Shown: positions 33,699 to 42,950, counted from the first letter of the stretch. The stretch is DNA of 45,216 bases from Peribacillus sp. Bi96 (GCF_918698115.1 NZ_CAKKLV010000031.1:1-45216); one strand, 5' to 3'. Notes: generated from the letters alone by a model not told the origin. A program made the numbers and translations.

Positions 33699-36359
33699 TT
33701 AATATCCATATGCTTCGACTTCAAATATTCTAATTGCTTGATCTCCACCTTGTGTTGGTTGTTGGACAGAAAAGCGAATATATCGAGCTTCTGTCGTTGT
33801 AATGGCATGTTCTGAGATAGCATCTGTATTATTTGTGACAGTTACTGCGTTCGTCCAATTTTCACCGTCAAGACTTACCTCGATCGTGAATGCCCTCGTA
33901 TTAAAGGCTGCTGGCTCTCCACCCGCTTCAGCATGTTTGACAACAAACTTTGATAGATGAAACGCCTCACCGAAATCGACTTCTAACCAATGATTTGCAC
34001 CAACTGCACACCATTTACTATTATTCGTCACGATTCCATCAATCGCGTACTTTGGTCCTTCAGAGGGGGCGCATTGTCCACTAGCAGTTGCAGTTTTGTT
34101 CAGTGCAACGTTAGTAATGTTTTTTGCATCCTTTGAAATTGTAATAAAGCCTTCTTTTGTAAGGACATCCTCTCCTTCGCTATTTTTAGCGATTAGGGTA
34201 ACTGAGTACACTCCTTCTTCTTCATACCTTACAACTGGATTATTCTCATTACTTTCTAAAGGTGTACCACCTTCAATCTGCCATTCAACTTCTTCTGTCG
34301 CTTCAGATGAATTGTTAAAAAACTGGATTTCTTCACCTGGTGCTGCAACTGTTTGACTTACGCTAAAGTCTGCCTTTGGTTGTGGGTATGCAGGCCATTT
34401 AAACGTTACCTTCGCAGCTTTACCTCGAACAAAATCAGTAGTTACAGCTACTATTTCTAGGGTAGTTGCTGTTTCCTTACCACTTCTTCGTAAATTCGAA
34501 ATGTAGTATGCAGCGTTTGGAACTGCTCCGATAAATTCTTTTTTACCTTTAGGAAGGTCGCGATAAATTTCATAATGCTGAATATCACCTTCCACTGACT
34601 CCCATGATAAATCTAAATCAGCATATAGTCCCTTCGAGAAAGTCGGATTTTTCACCTTAGCTTTCGTTGGTATAGCTGGGACCTCTTTATCGTTATGTTT
34701 ATTTGTAACTTTAATTTCTCCGATGTTGATTTGATAATCTTTTATTGCTTCATCACTCTCGAAGAATAGAGAAATAGTTGCAATTTCTTTTCCCTTATAT
34801 TTGTTTAATTTAAATGTTTCTTCCATCCATTGATCTCGACTCTTTTTCTTCACATCAAAAAACACAAAATCATCAGGTTGATCCACAAAACTTACACCAA
34901 GCTTCATGTTAGGCTTTTTCACATCTGTTTTGTAGGTTACAGAGATCTCAGTATCCTTTTCAACTGGTAGATTCGTTTTATAAAGCTTCACATGTGTCGC
35001 ATTTTTTTTCGTTAGGTTACCAGAAACCTTCAAAGAGCTACCACCGTAAAATGCTGTATCCCAATCGAAATCAACATTTAGAGGCTCCCCTTTGCTATCC
35101 TTTAACCAGCGCCATGTTGGTAAAATATCTTGTAAACTACGGTTATTCCATTCTTCTATACTTTGTGTAGAACCATCTACTGCAAAGAATTTCCCACTAC
35201 CTGTATTAAAATGCGTTACAAACGGAAGCTCTTGAATTACCGTTTTTGCAGTAAAATAGTGAGCCATCCCTTTCCAGTTTCCATTTTCACCAGTCTTGCG
35301 GGGATCCCCAGCTTTTCCAGTCCAGAATTCTTGTTCTTTCTGATAGAACGCTTCCATTGTTTCAGTTGTTTTAAAAGCCCAGTCTGGACGGTAAATCCCT
35401 AAGGAAGTCAAAGGTTTTTGTCCTTCAGGGAAAATGCCATTCCAAGGAATGTTTGTCTTTGTTCCATTTGCTTCTACATCAATGCCCGTATATAGGTCAT
35501 ATGGACTTCTACCAATTTCCAATGCCTTATCATGAGAAGATTGTTGATTCGTCCACCAGAAATTTAAAAACATACTGTCGGAAATTCTGTCATTATCATC
35601 TTGTAAGAACATTTTATTACGATCTGTTAAGTGATTTTGCCAGTTAATTGATCCGTTTTCTACCATTGAGTCATACCACATAATGTGCATGTCTTCTTGC
35701 TTATTGTCTTGTAGATATTTTAAAAACTTTTTCGTTTTTTGTGCAGTTTCATTATTTCCACCTGCTGTTTCTTGGTTGATAAACCAGCCGTCAAATCCGT
35801 AATATTTAGCAACCTCTAAAAGTTTGTCAGCAGCAGGAAATGAACCATCCTCTCGCTGTGTAATCATTTGGTCTACCCATTTTTCTTGTCCTCCGTACGT
35901 TATTGGAGGAAAGAAAATAGTACCTAAGATTGGAACGCCATTTTTATGAGAAGCATCAATCACATCAGCACTTGGAGGAGTAATGATTCCTTCTCCAGCA
36001 GAACCCGCCCAATACACCATTAAATCAACATACTGCCAGTAGCTAAATGTATTTGCAAAAAATTTATTTCCGCCTTGAGATGGAACCCCGCTTGTGTTGG
36101 GATTTAATGCCGATAAGGCAACCAATTTAGCTTCTGACTGAGATGTTTCATTCACATTGAAAACAACTTCTCTATCAGCTAATGGAACAGTACTTTTGTT
36201 ATATACAGCATCAGAATCATTTTCTGGACTCCACTTTAATAATGTATCAGGATACCAATAAGATGATTCCGGCTGTTTTGCAAAGCCCGTAATCGGAAGT
36301 ACACAAACTAAAAGCAAACCTAAGAACGTAGTGACAAGACCATATCTTATTTTCAACAA
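33699..36359 (-). CDS. Secreted endo-beta-N-acetylglucosaminidase, GH85
   Basis: An 886-residue multidomain enzyme. It has a signal peptide (residues 1-27, cleaved near GFA-KQ) and a GH85 catalytic domain (about 85-400) with the essential Asn195 and Glu197 in DGWFINQET, as in Endo-D. Then come a galactose-binding-like beta-sandwich (about 430-570), a fibronectin-III-like domain (about 572-663), a PKD domain (664-747) and an F5/8 type C/CBM32 domain (750-886). There is no LPxTG or other anchor, so it is released. It cleaves the GlcNAc-GlcNAc bond of the N-glycan core, freeing oligosaccharides ending in one GlcNAc. TTG start after GGGGTGGG. It lies 79 bases behind GH125. Confidence 0.95.
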   Translation of the reverse strand: MLKIRYGLVTTFLGLLLVCVLPITGFAKQPESSYWYPDTLLKWSPENDSDAVYNKSTVPLADREVVFNVNETSQSEAKLVALSALNPNTSGVPSQGGNKFFANTFSYWQYVDLMVYWAGSAGEGIITPPSADVIDASHKNGVPILGTIFFPPITYGGQEKWVDQMITQREDGSFPAADKLLEVAKYYGFDGWFINQETAGGNNETAQKTKKFLKYLQDNKQEDMHIMWYDSMVENGSINWQNHLTDRNKMFLQDDNDRISDSMFLNFWWTNQQSSHDKALEIGRSPYDLYTGIDVEANGTKTNIPWNGIFPEGQKPLTSLGIYRPDWAFKTTETMEAFYQKEQEFWTGKAGDPRKTGENGNWKGMAHYFTAKTVIQELPFVTHFNTGSGKFFAVDGSTQSIEEWNNRSLQDILPTWRWLKDSKGEPLNVDFDWDTAFYGGSSLKVSGNLTKKNATHVKLYKTNLPVEKDTEISVTYKTDVKKPNMKLGVSFVDQPDDFVFFDVKKKSRDQWMEETFKLNKYKGKEIATISLFFESDEAIKDYQINIGEIKVTNKHNDKEVPAIPTKAKVKNPTFSKGLYADLDLSWESVEGDIQHYEIYRDLPKGKKEFIGAVPNAAYYISNLRRSGKETATTLEIVAVTTDFVRGKAAKVTFKWPAYPQPKADFSVSQTVAAPGEEIQFFNNSSEATEEVEWQIEGGTPLESNENNPVVRYEEEGVYSVTLIAKNSEGEDVLTKEGFITISKDAKNITNVALNKTATASGQCAPSEGPKYAIDGIVTNNSKWCAVGANHWLEVDFGEAFHLSKFVVKHAEAGGEPAAFNTRAFTIEVSLDGENWTNAVTVTNNTDAISEHAITTTEARYIRFSVQQPTQGGDQAIRIFEVEAYGY

Positions 36360-36438
36360 ATTCCCACCCCTATTAGTAAGGTTATTTTATCTATCCTCTG
36401 TAACAACCAAGATGCGGTACTGTGTCTTAACTTAGATA

Positions 36439-37761
36439 TTATTTTTCTTGTAGCTTTTTATAAAGCGGACTACCTTTAACTGCAAAACCACATAAACTTA
36501 ATACAAATTCACTAAACATCGAATTCGCCCAAGAGAACCACTCTCTCGTAAATTCTTCTGGTTGGTCTGCATTAAAGCCCTCATGCATAAATCCAGTTCC
36601 TCCATCTGATTGCTTCATCTCTTCCAAAATTCTCTTTTTATCAGAAGCATCTGTAGATGTCATCCCCTCAATTGCTAATGCAATATGCCATATATAATGA
36701 TCGGGTGTATGAGGACTCCCAATTCCATTGGCCACTTTTCCTTCATAAAAGTAAGGATTATCTCTACTTAATAAAAAGCGGCGAGTATTCTGATAGGTTT
36801 TATCATCAAATTGGCACCAGCCCAGATAAGGAGCTGCTAGTAAACTAGGGATGTTCGCATCATCCATAAGATGATATCTTCCCATTCCATCCGTTTCATA
36901 GACATATAAATCTCCATAAATCGGATGTTCTAACACTGCATGTTCTTCTATTCCTGCTTTTATCTCTGAAGCTAGTTGCTCACATTGCTTTGCAAGACTT
37001 TCATCCTTTAACACTTCTCTACAAATCTCTGATGCATAACCTAGTACTACTACCGCAAACATATTTGCAGGTACTAAATAACCATATAAACAAGCATCAT
37101 CACTTGGTCTAAATCCACTCCAAGTCATTCCTGTTCTCACAGTTTTAGATCCTTTCCCATCCCTGTTCAGAGTATCTGATTGTCTTACATCCATTCTTTC
37201 AAAGCTATATGATGATTCATCCTCATGATTTTGTTCCACTTTCCAGACATGCAAAATCTTGTTCAATGCTTTTACAAATGTGTCATCAAAGTAGGCCGTT
37301 CTTCCAGTTGATTTCCACAAAAGATAAGAAAGCTGAATTGGATAGCAAAGTGAGTCAATTTCATATTTACGTTCCCATGTCATTGGGGACATATCAGTTT
37401 TATCATCTTGATGGCCTTTTCCATTAGCGGTTTCATTGAATGCATTTGCATATGGGTCATGAACGATATAGTTCATTTGACGACGAACAACACCTTCAAT
37501 TAATTTCGCCATTTCTTCATCCTCTTCAGCAGCAAGTAAATATGGACGTACTTGGGCAGCTGAATCTCTTAACCACATAGCTGGAATATCACCAGTAATG
37601 ACAAATGTTGATCCATCTTCTTGTGGCTTTAGTGTTGTTACATACGTATTAACAAAACATTGTTCAAACATTTCCTGAAGCTTTTTATCTTCAGGAAAAT
37701 TCTTCTTCACCTTTTCGATTAAATAAGATAGTGATTGTGGGATTGTTTTCTCAGTGTTCAT
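36439..37761 (-). CDS. Exo-alpha-1,6-mannosidase, GH125
   Basis: A 440-residue inverting mannosidase of the (alpha/alpha)6 fold, no signal peptide. DIPAMWLRDSAAQVRPY (58-74) and TWSGFRPSDDACLYGYLVPA (213-232) are the GH125 core motifs. One of Asp221/Asp222 is the expected acid, and the C-terminal EWFSWANSMFSE region carries the proposed base. Family members from Clostridium and pneumococcus remove alpha-1,6-mannose from N-glycans. ATG 37761 follows AAGGAG, five bases after the GH38 stop: tight operon. It complements the GH38 enzymes. Confidence 0.94.
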   Translation of the reverse strand: MNTEKTIPQSLSYLIEKVKKNFPEDKKLQEMFEQCFVNTYVTTLKPQEDGSTFVITGDIPAMWLRDSAAQVRPYLLAAEEDEEMAKLIEGVVRRQMNYIVHDPYANAFNETANGKGHQDDKTDMSPMTWERKYEIDSLCYPIQLSYLLWKSTGRTAYFDDTFVKALNKILHVWKVEQNHEDESSYSFERMDVRQSDTLNRDGKGSKTVRTGMTWSGFRPSDDACLYGYLVPANMFAVVVLGYASEICREVLKDESLAKQCEQLASEIKAGIEEHAVLEHPIYGDLYVYETDGMGRYHLMDDANIPSLLAAPYLGWCQFDDKTYQNTRRFLLSRDNPYFYEGKVANGIGSPHTPDHYIWHIALAIEGMTSTDASDKKRILEEMKQSDGGTGFMHEGFNADQPEEFTREWFSWANSMFSEFVLSLCGFAVKGSPLYKKLQEK

Positions 37762-37766
37762 TACCT

Positions 37767-40490
37767 TCACTCCTTCACTTGCCAACCAAGGCTAATAATT
37801 TCAAACGGTTTTACTTTTTCTTGAATTTGCGTATTTTCAAACGGCTCTTTCACATTCTCAACGATAGTACTCTTATAGCTATTTGTACCTTGCATTGGTT
37901 GAGCAATTACCATTGTTTCTTTTTCAGATGTGTTAAACCATCGAGCAATTACATCATCTCTTTCCTCCGCTAACTTGATAGAAGAGATTGCTAACGATTT
38001 ACCTTCCCAAGTAAAAAATGTCTTTTCGGTTGGAAGTAACCCTTCATGTACATCTGTTTGTACAGCAATCACAGGCACTTGGAAGTCATACGCCTCTTTG
38101 AATACTTCTGACTCAACCACTGTACCTTTGTGAGGGATAACCATCCATTCTGCTTGGTACGTTCCAATACATTGAGCGTCTGGTGTCGGAAATAGACCCC
38201 AATCCCCTAACTCAGAAGTTGAACGTAGAATCGTAACGGCTATTGTTTGTTGTTCCTCAAGGATTTCATACTCATGTAATCCTTTATTCGCAATTGTCAT
38301 CCCATGCTTTCCATCTGTTACACTTACAAAAGCCTGTTGGTGATGATCGAAACTAGGATTGTCCCACTCTCTTTCAGGTATATTAGGACGTTTTGCCACT
38401 TCAAAAACACTGTCTGCATAGTGTTCATTCGTACTTAGATTAGTTGGAAAAAGAACGCGTAGACGATGATCCTTTGCTTGATTTTCAATTGTAACCTTAA
38501 CAGATGGCCCCTTCGCTTTTTGATCTAACTGAATATGTGTAGTTAAACGAATTGTTACATTTTCAGAAGATCGACCTGATAGCCGGTCCTTATGCCAAAC
38601 TAATCGTTCCTTTTCTCGTTGAAACTTTTCATCGGCCTCTTTTGGAATCTCCCACTCATGAACAAGTTCCATAACGGAACGTAATGAATGGTCTTCAACT
38701 ACTCTTATCTCCGCTTTCAAATCTTTCGTAGTAAGTGGAACTTCACCAGTTGGCTTCCTAAACATATATTCGTTACCAATGTCCCCGCTATTTTCATAGA
38801 TTCCTAGATTTTCGAATACTTTCCCAGTCTGTTTGTCAGTCAATGTATACGAACCATTTTCATGAACAAACAAATGAACAAATTCATTCTCCAATTCACG
38901 AGCACATTGATTAATCGATGGCTGTTCATTCAACTTCGTTTCCTTGGCCGGTGCCGGTTTGATATAAAATGTTTTATATCCATAGCCCGGAAGAGATTGA
39001 GCTAGGAATGTTAATTTGATAATTCTTGCATAATAAGGACGTCGGAAACCATCTCCTGGTAACTCATATCCAAAACGGGTACCAAGGTCCTTTGTTTTAC
39101 AATCATGTTCCGTACCACTTTTATCAACCAAATTAATATCAGGTAAATCCTTCGAACCAAGGAAATCTGGAATCTCTGAAAAAGGCATATCTGAAAAATA
39201 GACTTTTTCTAGTTCAACTTCTTTTTCGATAACCACATCTCGCGTATTTCCTGATGTGTTAAAAACAACAACTGGAATCATATCCTCATCAACAACACTT
39301 TGTTTCGTTGAAATATGAGATACAACTTCATTGGCCTTTTCCTCGATAATAGTTGATGCCGTCTGCTGAACCTTCTCAAAACGAGTTACCATTTCTCGAT
39401 GTACTTCATCGACACTACAACCGCAAATACTGTCATGAGGATGGTTTTCCATCAGAGTTTTCCAAGCATATCGTAAATAATCACGTGGATATTCATGACC
39501 AAGAAAATATGAAAACACAGAAAGTGGCTCAGCCACCTTTTCTAAAAGTGTTTGACACTCTTGATTCATCTGCTTTAGATAGATACGGGCAGAGGCTGTA
39601 TTTACAAGAGTTGACCACCCATCTGTACGTTGATTCCGCAGTTCACCCGTAATCGTCTGAAGTTGTTCTGGTAATGATTCCTGAAGTACTTCCATATAAT
39701 CATCAAAATTAGAGTGTACAAACGTGATATCCGGAAAAAGTTCTTCAGCCACCTTGATTGCTTCTCCTATATCCACTTGAATTGGCTGATGATCACAACC
39801 ATTCATGAAAAGAAGATTTGATGTTGAAGAATATTTCTTAGCATCAGCTAGTTTTGTTTCCCAATACTTTTTCGCACTCTCTCTATCAACTGGTACTTCA
39901 TTGCCGTTGGAATACCAATTTGCAAACAACACACCAAGCACTGCCGAGCCATCTGGCGACTCCCACTTAAGTTCTGAAAATGGCGATTCAAATGTTTTCG
40001 CATCGCTCACCATATTATTAAATCCAGTTGGTTTTACACCTCTCCCAAACGCAGCAGTTTTAATATTAGCTTGCTGAAGCAATTGAGGTGCTTGCCCGTA
40101 AATGCCAAATGTATCTGGGAAGTACCCTACCTTTGACACAGCACCGTATTCCTTTGCAGCTTGTAATCCATACAACATATTTCTGACATTCGCTTCCGAG
40201 CTTGTTAAAAATGCGTCCTGTAACACATACCACGGACCAATATGAAGCTTTTTTTCTTGTATTAGCTTCTTAATCAATTCTTTTTTATCTGGACGAATTT
40301 GGAAATAATCTTCCAAAATAATCATTTGTCCATCCAAGTGAAAGCTCTGAAAATCTTCCCCCTTTTCAAACAAATCGATAAGTGTATCCATCAACTTCAC
40401 TAAGTAGTAACGATGCTTTTCAAAAGGCATATACCATTCCCGATCCCAGTGGGAGTGAGAAATAATATGCGCAGTAGTCTTAAATTCCAT
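37767..40490 (-). CDS. Alpha-mannosidase GH38, SpGH38/MngB-like
   Basis: A 907-residue cytoplasmic GH38 lacking the long N-terminal domain. Metal-binding HSHWDREWY is at 12-20 (His12, His14, Asp16), nucleophile Asp126 in YFPDTFG, and ENHPHDSICGCSVDEVHRE is the helical-domain landmark. The length and text resemble streptococcal SpGH38 (alpha-1,3-mannosidase) and MngB. AGGAGGG precedes ATG 40490. It lies directly before GH125, the same pair and order as in the pneumococcal N-glycan locus, and behind a ROK pseudogene. It probably removes alpha-1,3-linked mannose. Confidence 0.94.
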   Translation of the reverse strand: MEFKTTAHIISHSHWDREWYMPFEKHRYYLVKLMDTLIDLFEKGEDFQSFHLDGQMIILEDYFQIRPDKKELIKKLIQEKKLHIGPWYVLQDAFLTSSEANVRNMLYGLQAAKEYGAVSKVGYFPDTFGIYGQAPQLLQQANIKTAAFGRGVKPTGFNNMVSDAKTFESPFSELKWESPDGSAVLGVLFANWYSNGNEVPVDRESAKKYWETKLADAKKYSSTSNLLFMNGCDHQPIQVDIGEAIKVAEELFPDITFVHSNFDDYMEVLQESLPEQLQTITGELRNQRTDGWSTLVNTASARIYLKQMNQECQTLLEKVAEPLSVFSYFLGHEYPRDYLRYAWKTLMENHPHDSICGCSVDEVHREMVTRFEKVQQTASTIIEEKANEVVSHISTKQSVVDEDMIPVVVFNTSGNTRDVVIEKEVELEKVYFSDMPFSEIPDFLGSKDLPDINLVDKSGTEHDCKTKDLGTRFGYELPGDGFRRPYYARIIKLTFLAQSLPGYGYKTFYIKPAPAKETKLNEQPSINQCARELENEFVHLFVHENGSYTLTDKQTGKVFENLGIYENSGDIGNEYMFRKPTGEVPLTTKDLKAEIRVVEDHSLRSVMELVHEWEIPKEADEKFQREKERLVWHKDRLSGRSSENVTIRLTTHIQLDQKAKGPSVKVTIENQAKDHRLRVLFPTNLSTNEHYADSVFEVAKRPNIPEREWDNPSFDHHQQAFVSVTDGKHGMTIANKGLHEYEILEEQQTIAVTILRSTSELGDWGLFPTPDAQCIGTYQAEWMVIPHKGTVVESEVFKEAYDFQVPVIAVQTDVHEGLLPTEKTFFTWEGKSLAISSIKLAEERDDVIARWFNTSEKETMVIAQPMQGTNSYKSTIVENVKEPFENTQIQEKVKPFEIISLGWQVKE

Positions 40491-40511
40491 TTTGTTTTTC
40501 CCTCCTATATC

Positions 40512-41020
40512 TCAATCCTTCGACAGGATAGTAGCCGCAGCACTCTTTATTCCCGTCAATGTACCATGACGCTTTTTCTATCTTCAGTAATTAGCCATCT
40601 TGGTGTAAAAGGTAATTGGTCATTTTCTACTAGCCATTAATAAAATGCTGGCTGTTCGATGATGGCACCACCGCCTAATAGGAACAGCTTAGGATTTAAT
40701 ATTTGAACTGCATGGATCGGCATTAGGAAAGCGCTATCAATATTTTGTACTATAGGATAACCACGCCACGATTTAGATTGTGTGGATTTAGTACCTTCAC
40801 TTGTTTCTAATCTGGCAGAGCCGGAGTACCTATGCCGATTCCTGTAATGGTTGGGAACTGTTGCATTGATTTCTTTTACACACGATACACCCAAGTTGTT
40901 AGCACAACCTGGTATTTTACTTAGGTCGGAAATTCATGTGCTGTTAGGACGTCACCATCCTCTTGTACAAATTCAATCGCTATATTCGTTCCTCTAATAT
41001 CATGCCTATAGCAGTTTTCA
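40512..41020 (-). pseudogene. Decayed ROK-family kinase gene
   Basis: ROK protein text runs through shifting frames on the minus strand. It reads DIRGTNIAIEFVQEDGDVLT (a broken DIGGTN loop) near 41000-40950, then ITGIGIGTPALPD near 40860-40820, and ILNPKLFLLGGGAI near 40700-40660. The C-terminus, ending KSAAATILSKD, stops at 40512-40514. Several frameshifts and stops, and loss of the middle (the nucleotide loop and catalytic Asp segment), make it non-functional. It ends 21 bases before GH38, so it was the first gene of this operon. The two intact ROK genes at 19.3-21.1 kb may have replaced it. Confidence 0.75.
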
Positions 41021-41055
41021 TGTACAATCGCCTTCTTCTATTTTTCTTCACATTA

Positions 41056-41084
41056 ACGATATGTTTCAGCAAGTCAATAGTCAA
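41056..41084 (-). promoter_or_regulatory. Candidate promoter of the mannosidase operon
   Basis: TTGACT, 17 bases, TATCGT on the minus strand, just upstream of the decayed ROK gene. A second TTGACT overlaps it. If real, the operon mRNA now begins with the pseudogene. The weak -10 fits a regulated promoter. Confidence 0.4.
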
Positions 41085-41128
41085 TCAACACAGAGAAAGT
41101 GATAAGCTTTTTCCATATAATCTAAAAT

Positions 41129-41530
41129 TTATCCATATTTTATGAAAGTGACTGTGACATTTCTTTTCAACCAGGCAGATCGAATTTGTTTTGCATTTAC
41201 CCCTAAACTCTCGTTAATGTAAGCAGGGGTTAAATACAATTCCCCATTGTGATATAGAGCACTAATAGTTTGTGTAGGTTCATATTCTACATATAATCTG
41301 TTACGATTTGAATCATTCACTTCAAGTAACTGTTCCAGCTCTAATAAAGGTCTATCAACTGCCTTGTTCTCATTTGATATATTGTAGAAAAGTGCCTCCA
41401 GAGCGTTTAGATCCACATCTAATCCTTCACGATTAAAAAGGTCATTTAGCACCTTTCCAGTAAACACTATAAAAGAATAATGAAGAGAAATTCTTCTCGC
41501 AGCATCACAACTATGAACATCTATGCTCAT
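41129..41530 (-). pseudogene. Truncated gene, unknown function
   Basis: The open frame runs from 41593, but its first 21 codons lie in a terminator hairpin, so the real coding part begins later (Met at 41530, no ribosome site). The rest is convincing: NREGLDVDLNALEALFYNIS, later NRLYVEYEPTQTISALYHNG, and a C-terminal YINESLGVNAKQIRSAWLK that looks like a helix-turn-helix. I read it as the 3' part of a larger gene cut off by rearrangement at the hairpin. I cannot name the family. Confidence 0.4.
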
Positions 41531-41545
41531 ATGACTGACAGCATG

Positions 41546-41588
41546 GAAGAAAAGGCCTCCCATCAGTTCAGTAAACTGATGAAAGACC
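41546..41588 (-). terminator. Terminator hairpin
   Basis: On the minus strand GGTCT..CATCAGTT pairs with AACTGATG..AGGCC, followed by TTTTCTT. It directly follows the dispersed repeat at 41589-41617, just as the terminator at 17784-17816 follows its copy. Confidence 0.6.
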
Positions 41589-41617
41589 TTCATCTTTAAA
41601 AATATTCACATGTTAGG
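41589..41617. repeat. Dispersed repeat next to terminator, copy 2
   Basis: TTCATCTTTAAA and following bases up to ATGTTAGG are nearly identical to 17818-17845. Next to it GGTGAGCA occurs twice with AAATA between. Confidence 0.5.
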
Positions 41618-41870
41618 TGAGCAAATAGGTGAGCATTAATTTCTAAAAACTCGTTAAACCCCTTTATATCAAGGGATTTAAAACCCTATTACATCATGCC
41701 ACCCATTCATTTTTTTATATAATAGAAAGAAATAGGTTATAAAAAAGTTCTTCATATGAGGCTTTTGCCAAGATTCGACTAAATGATATTACATGAGACA
41801 AATAAAAGAAGAGGACAAAACGGAGGACAAAATTACCTTCCTTTTGTCCCCTTTTTCTTAGTACTTCTTT
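41618..41870. other. Gene-free stretch with a plus-strand hairpin
   Basis: No gene seen. GGACAAAA (41813-41820) pairs with TTTTGTCC (41842-41849) and CCTTTTTC follows, a possible weak terminator for the plus strand. GAGGACAAAACGGAGGACAAA is an internal direct repeat of GAGGACAAA. Confidence 0.35.
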
Positions 41871-42150
41871 TTAATACAAAAACTCGAAATTATCTATAGC
41901 AATGCTCATCTGCTTTTCAAACAAATTATTGTATCTGCTTCGATCTGTTTTAAAACCTTTTACTAATATGCTTTCTTTTTCTGCAATCTAAGACTCTATC
42001 CTATTCAGGGTGAAATTCAATTTATTTGCGCACAAATCCTTTAATTTTTTTCGTTCTGTTCGTAGATGTCCCGTTGATTTTTGATTTCCTACATAACCGT
42101 GGATTAACTGGCTCAACCATATTGCCACTTCTCATTCTCTGCTAAGGAAT
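41871..42150 (-). pseudogene. Gene relic with in-frame amber stop
   Basis: One frame on the minus strand reads WLSQLIHGYVGNQKSTGHLR, continues with a Lys-rich helix to LNRIES, meets a TAG, and goes on IAEKESILVKGFKTDRSRYN to FEFLY and the stop at 41871-41873. A further frameshift near 42135 links it to SLAENEKW. Both sides of the TAG have the same helical, charged character, so this is a recently disabled gene. No family is recognised. Confidence 0.45.
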
Positions 42151-42200
42151 AAATACTACACTTTTATGTATATATGATAAAAAATATGGATTTCACTAAT

Positions 42201-42950
42201 CTATTTTATAATCGCTAACTGTTTTTTACTCGAAAACTTAGTATAAAATACATTAAAAGTTCCCGAAGAACTCCATTGCCCTGCAACAACTATAAGGTAC
42301 TCTTTGTTTGGAAAAATATCGTTCTTTATTTCCTTAAACAACACTTCATCGTCAAAATTTAAAATAAAAGTGTATTCCTCTCCATCAGTAGAAGCAATCA
42401 GCGAAATTTCCATTTTAGTAGAGTTATAGAAATGTGGCCTTTTACATTTGGCTTCAATGATTCTCCAACCGAAAACACCTTTAGGGTACATGTGAATGCT
42501 TCTGTTATCCAGTAGCATTTTACCAATTGATAAACCGTTATATGTATCAGAATAGTCACAATTCTTACACATTGAATATATCTGACGAATTGTTCGTATT
42601 GGCTTTGATGTTGTTGTACCATTTCCATGTTCTCCAGGAGTTTCTTTTTTAGTCTGCGGCTTGCTTGGCATCATTAATGCTAGTAATGCATTGTCAAATT
42701 CGAATTTATCTTCATTATAATTATTTGGATTAAATCCATTTGAAGTTCCATATGGACAGCCTTCTATATGCCTATGAGAAGAACTTGCACGAAAATATGA
42801 TGCGGATACTCCATCAATATTCGATATATGCATATGGGCGTTACATTTGGGATTTGGACAGTAATAGCGAATTCCCTTGTCCTGCCTCTGCGCGTTTTTT
42901 GCTAATAATTTCTCTGTTCGACCGTCATCCTTATAAACATACATTGCCAT
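42201..42950 (-). CDS. Unrecognised Cys/His-rich protein, 249 aa
   Basis: A complete ORF with GGAGG seven bases before ATG 42950. Residues 30-68 form a probable zinc site: YYCPNPKC, then HMHIS, then SSHRHIEGCPYG, the spacing of a C4- or C2H2-like ribbon such as the one at the N-terminus of competence-type CoiA proteins. A second CxxC (SMCKNC) is near 128-131. The C-terminal 100 residues look like a beta-rich domain (WRIIEAKC, EYLIVVAGQWSSSGTFNVFY). No signal peptide or membrane segment. The neighbours are broken genes, suggesting an accessory or phage-defence origin, but nothing direct shows a function. Confidence 0.6.
   Translation of the reverse strand: MAMYVYKDDGRTEKLLAKNAQRQDKGIRYYCPNPKCNAHMHISNIDGVSASYFRASSSHRHIEGCPYGTSNGFNPNNYNEDKFEFDNALLALMMPSKPQTKKETPGEHGNGTTTSKPIRTIRQIYSMCKNCDYSDTYNGLSIGKMLLDNRSIHMYPKGVFGWRIIEAKCKRPHFYNSTKMEISLIASTDGEEYTFILNFDDEVLFKEIKNDIFPNKEYLIVVAGQWSSSGTFNVFYTKFSSKKQLAIIK

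Noticed and set aside
33699..33760. Cell-wall sorting signal at the GH85 C-terminus
   Set aside because: The protein ends in the F5/8C domain with no LPxTG, hydrophobic tail or basic end.
41093..41110. cre-like sequence (AAAGTGATAAGCTTTTTCCA region) before the mannosidase operon
   Set aside because: The central CG required in cre is missing; the match is only A/T-rich symmetry.
41561..41593. N-terminal 21 codons of the open frame 41129-41593 as real protein
   Set aside because: They coincide with a terminator hairpin plus U-run and have no ribosome site.
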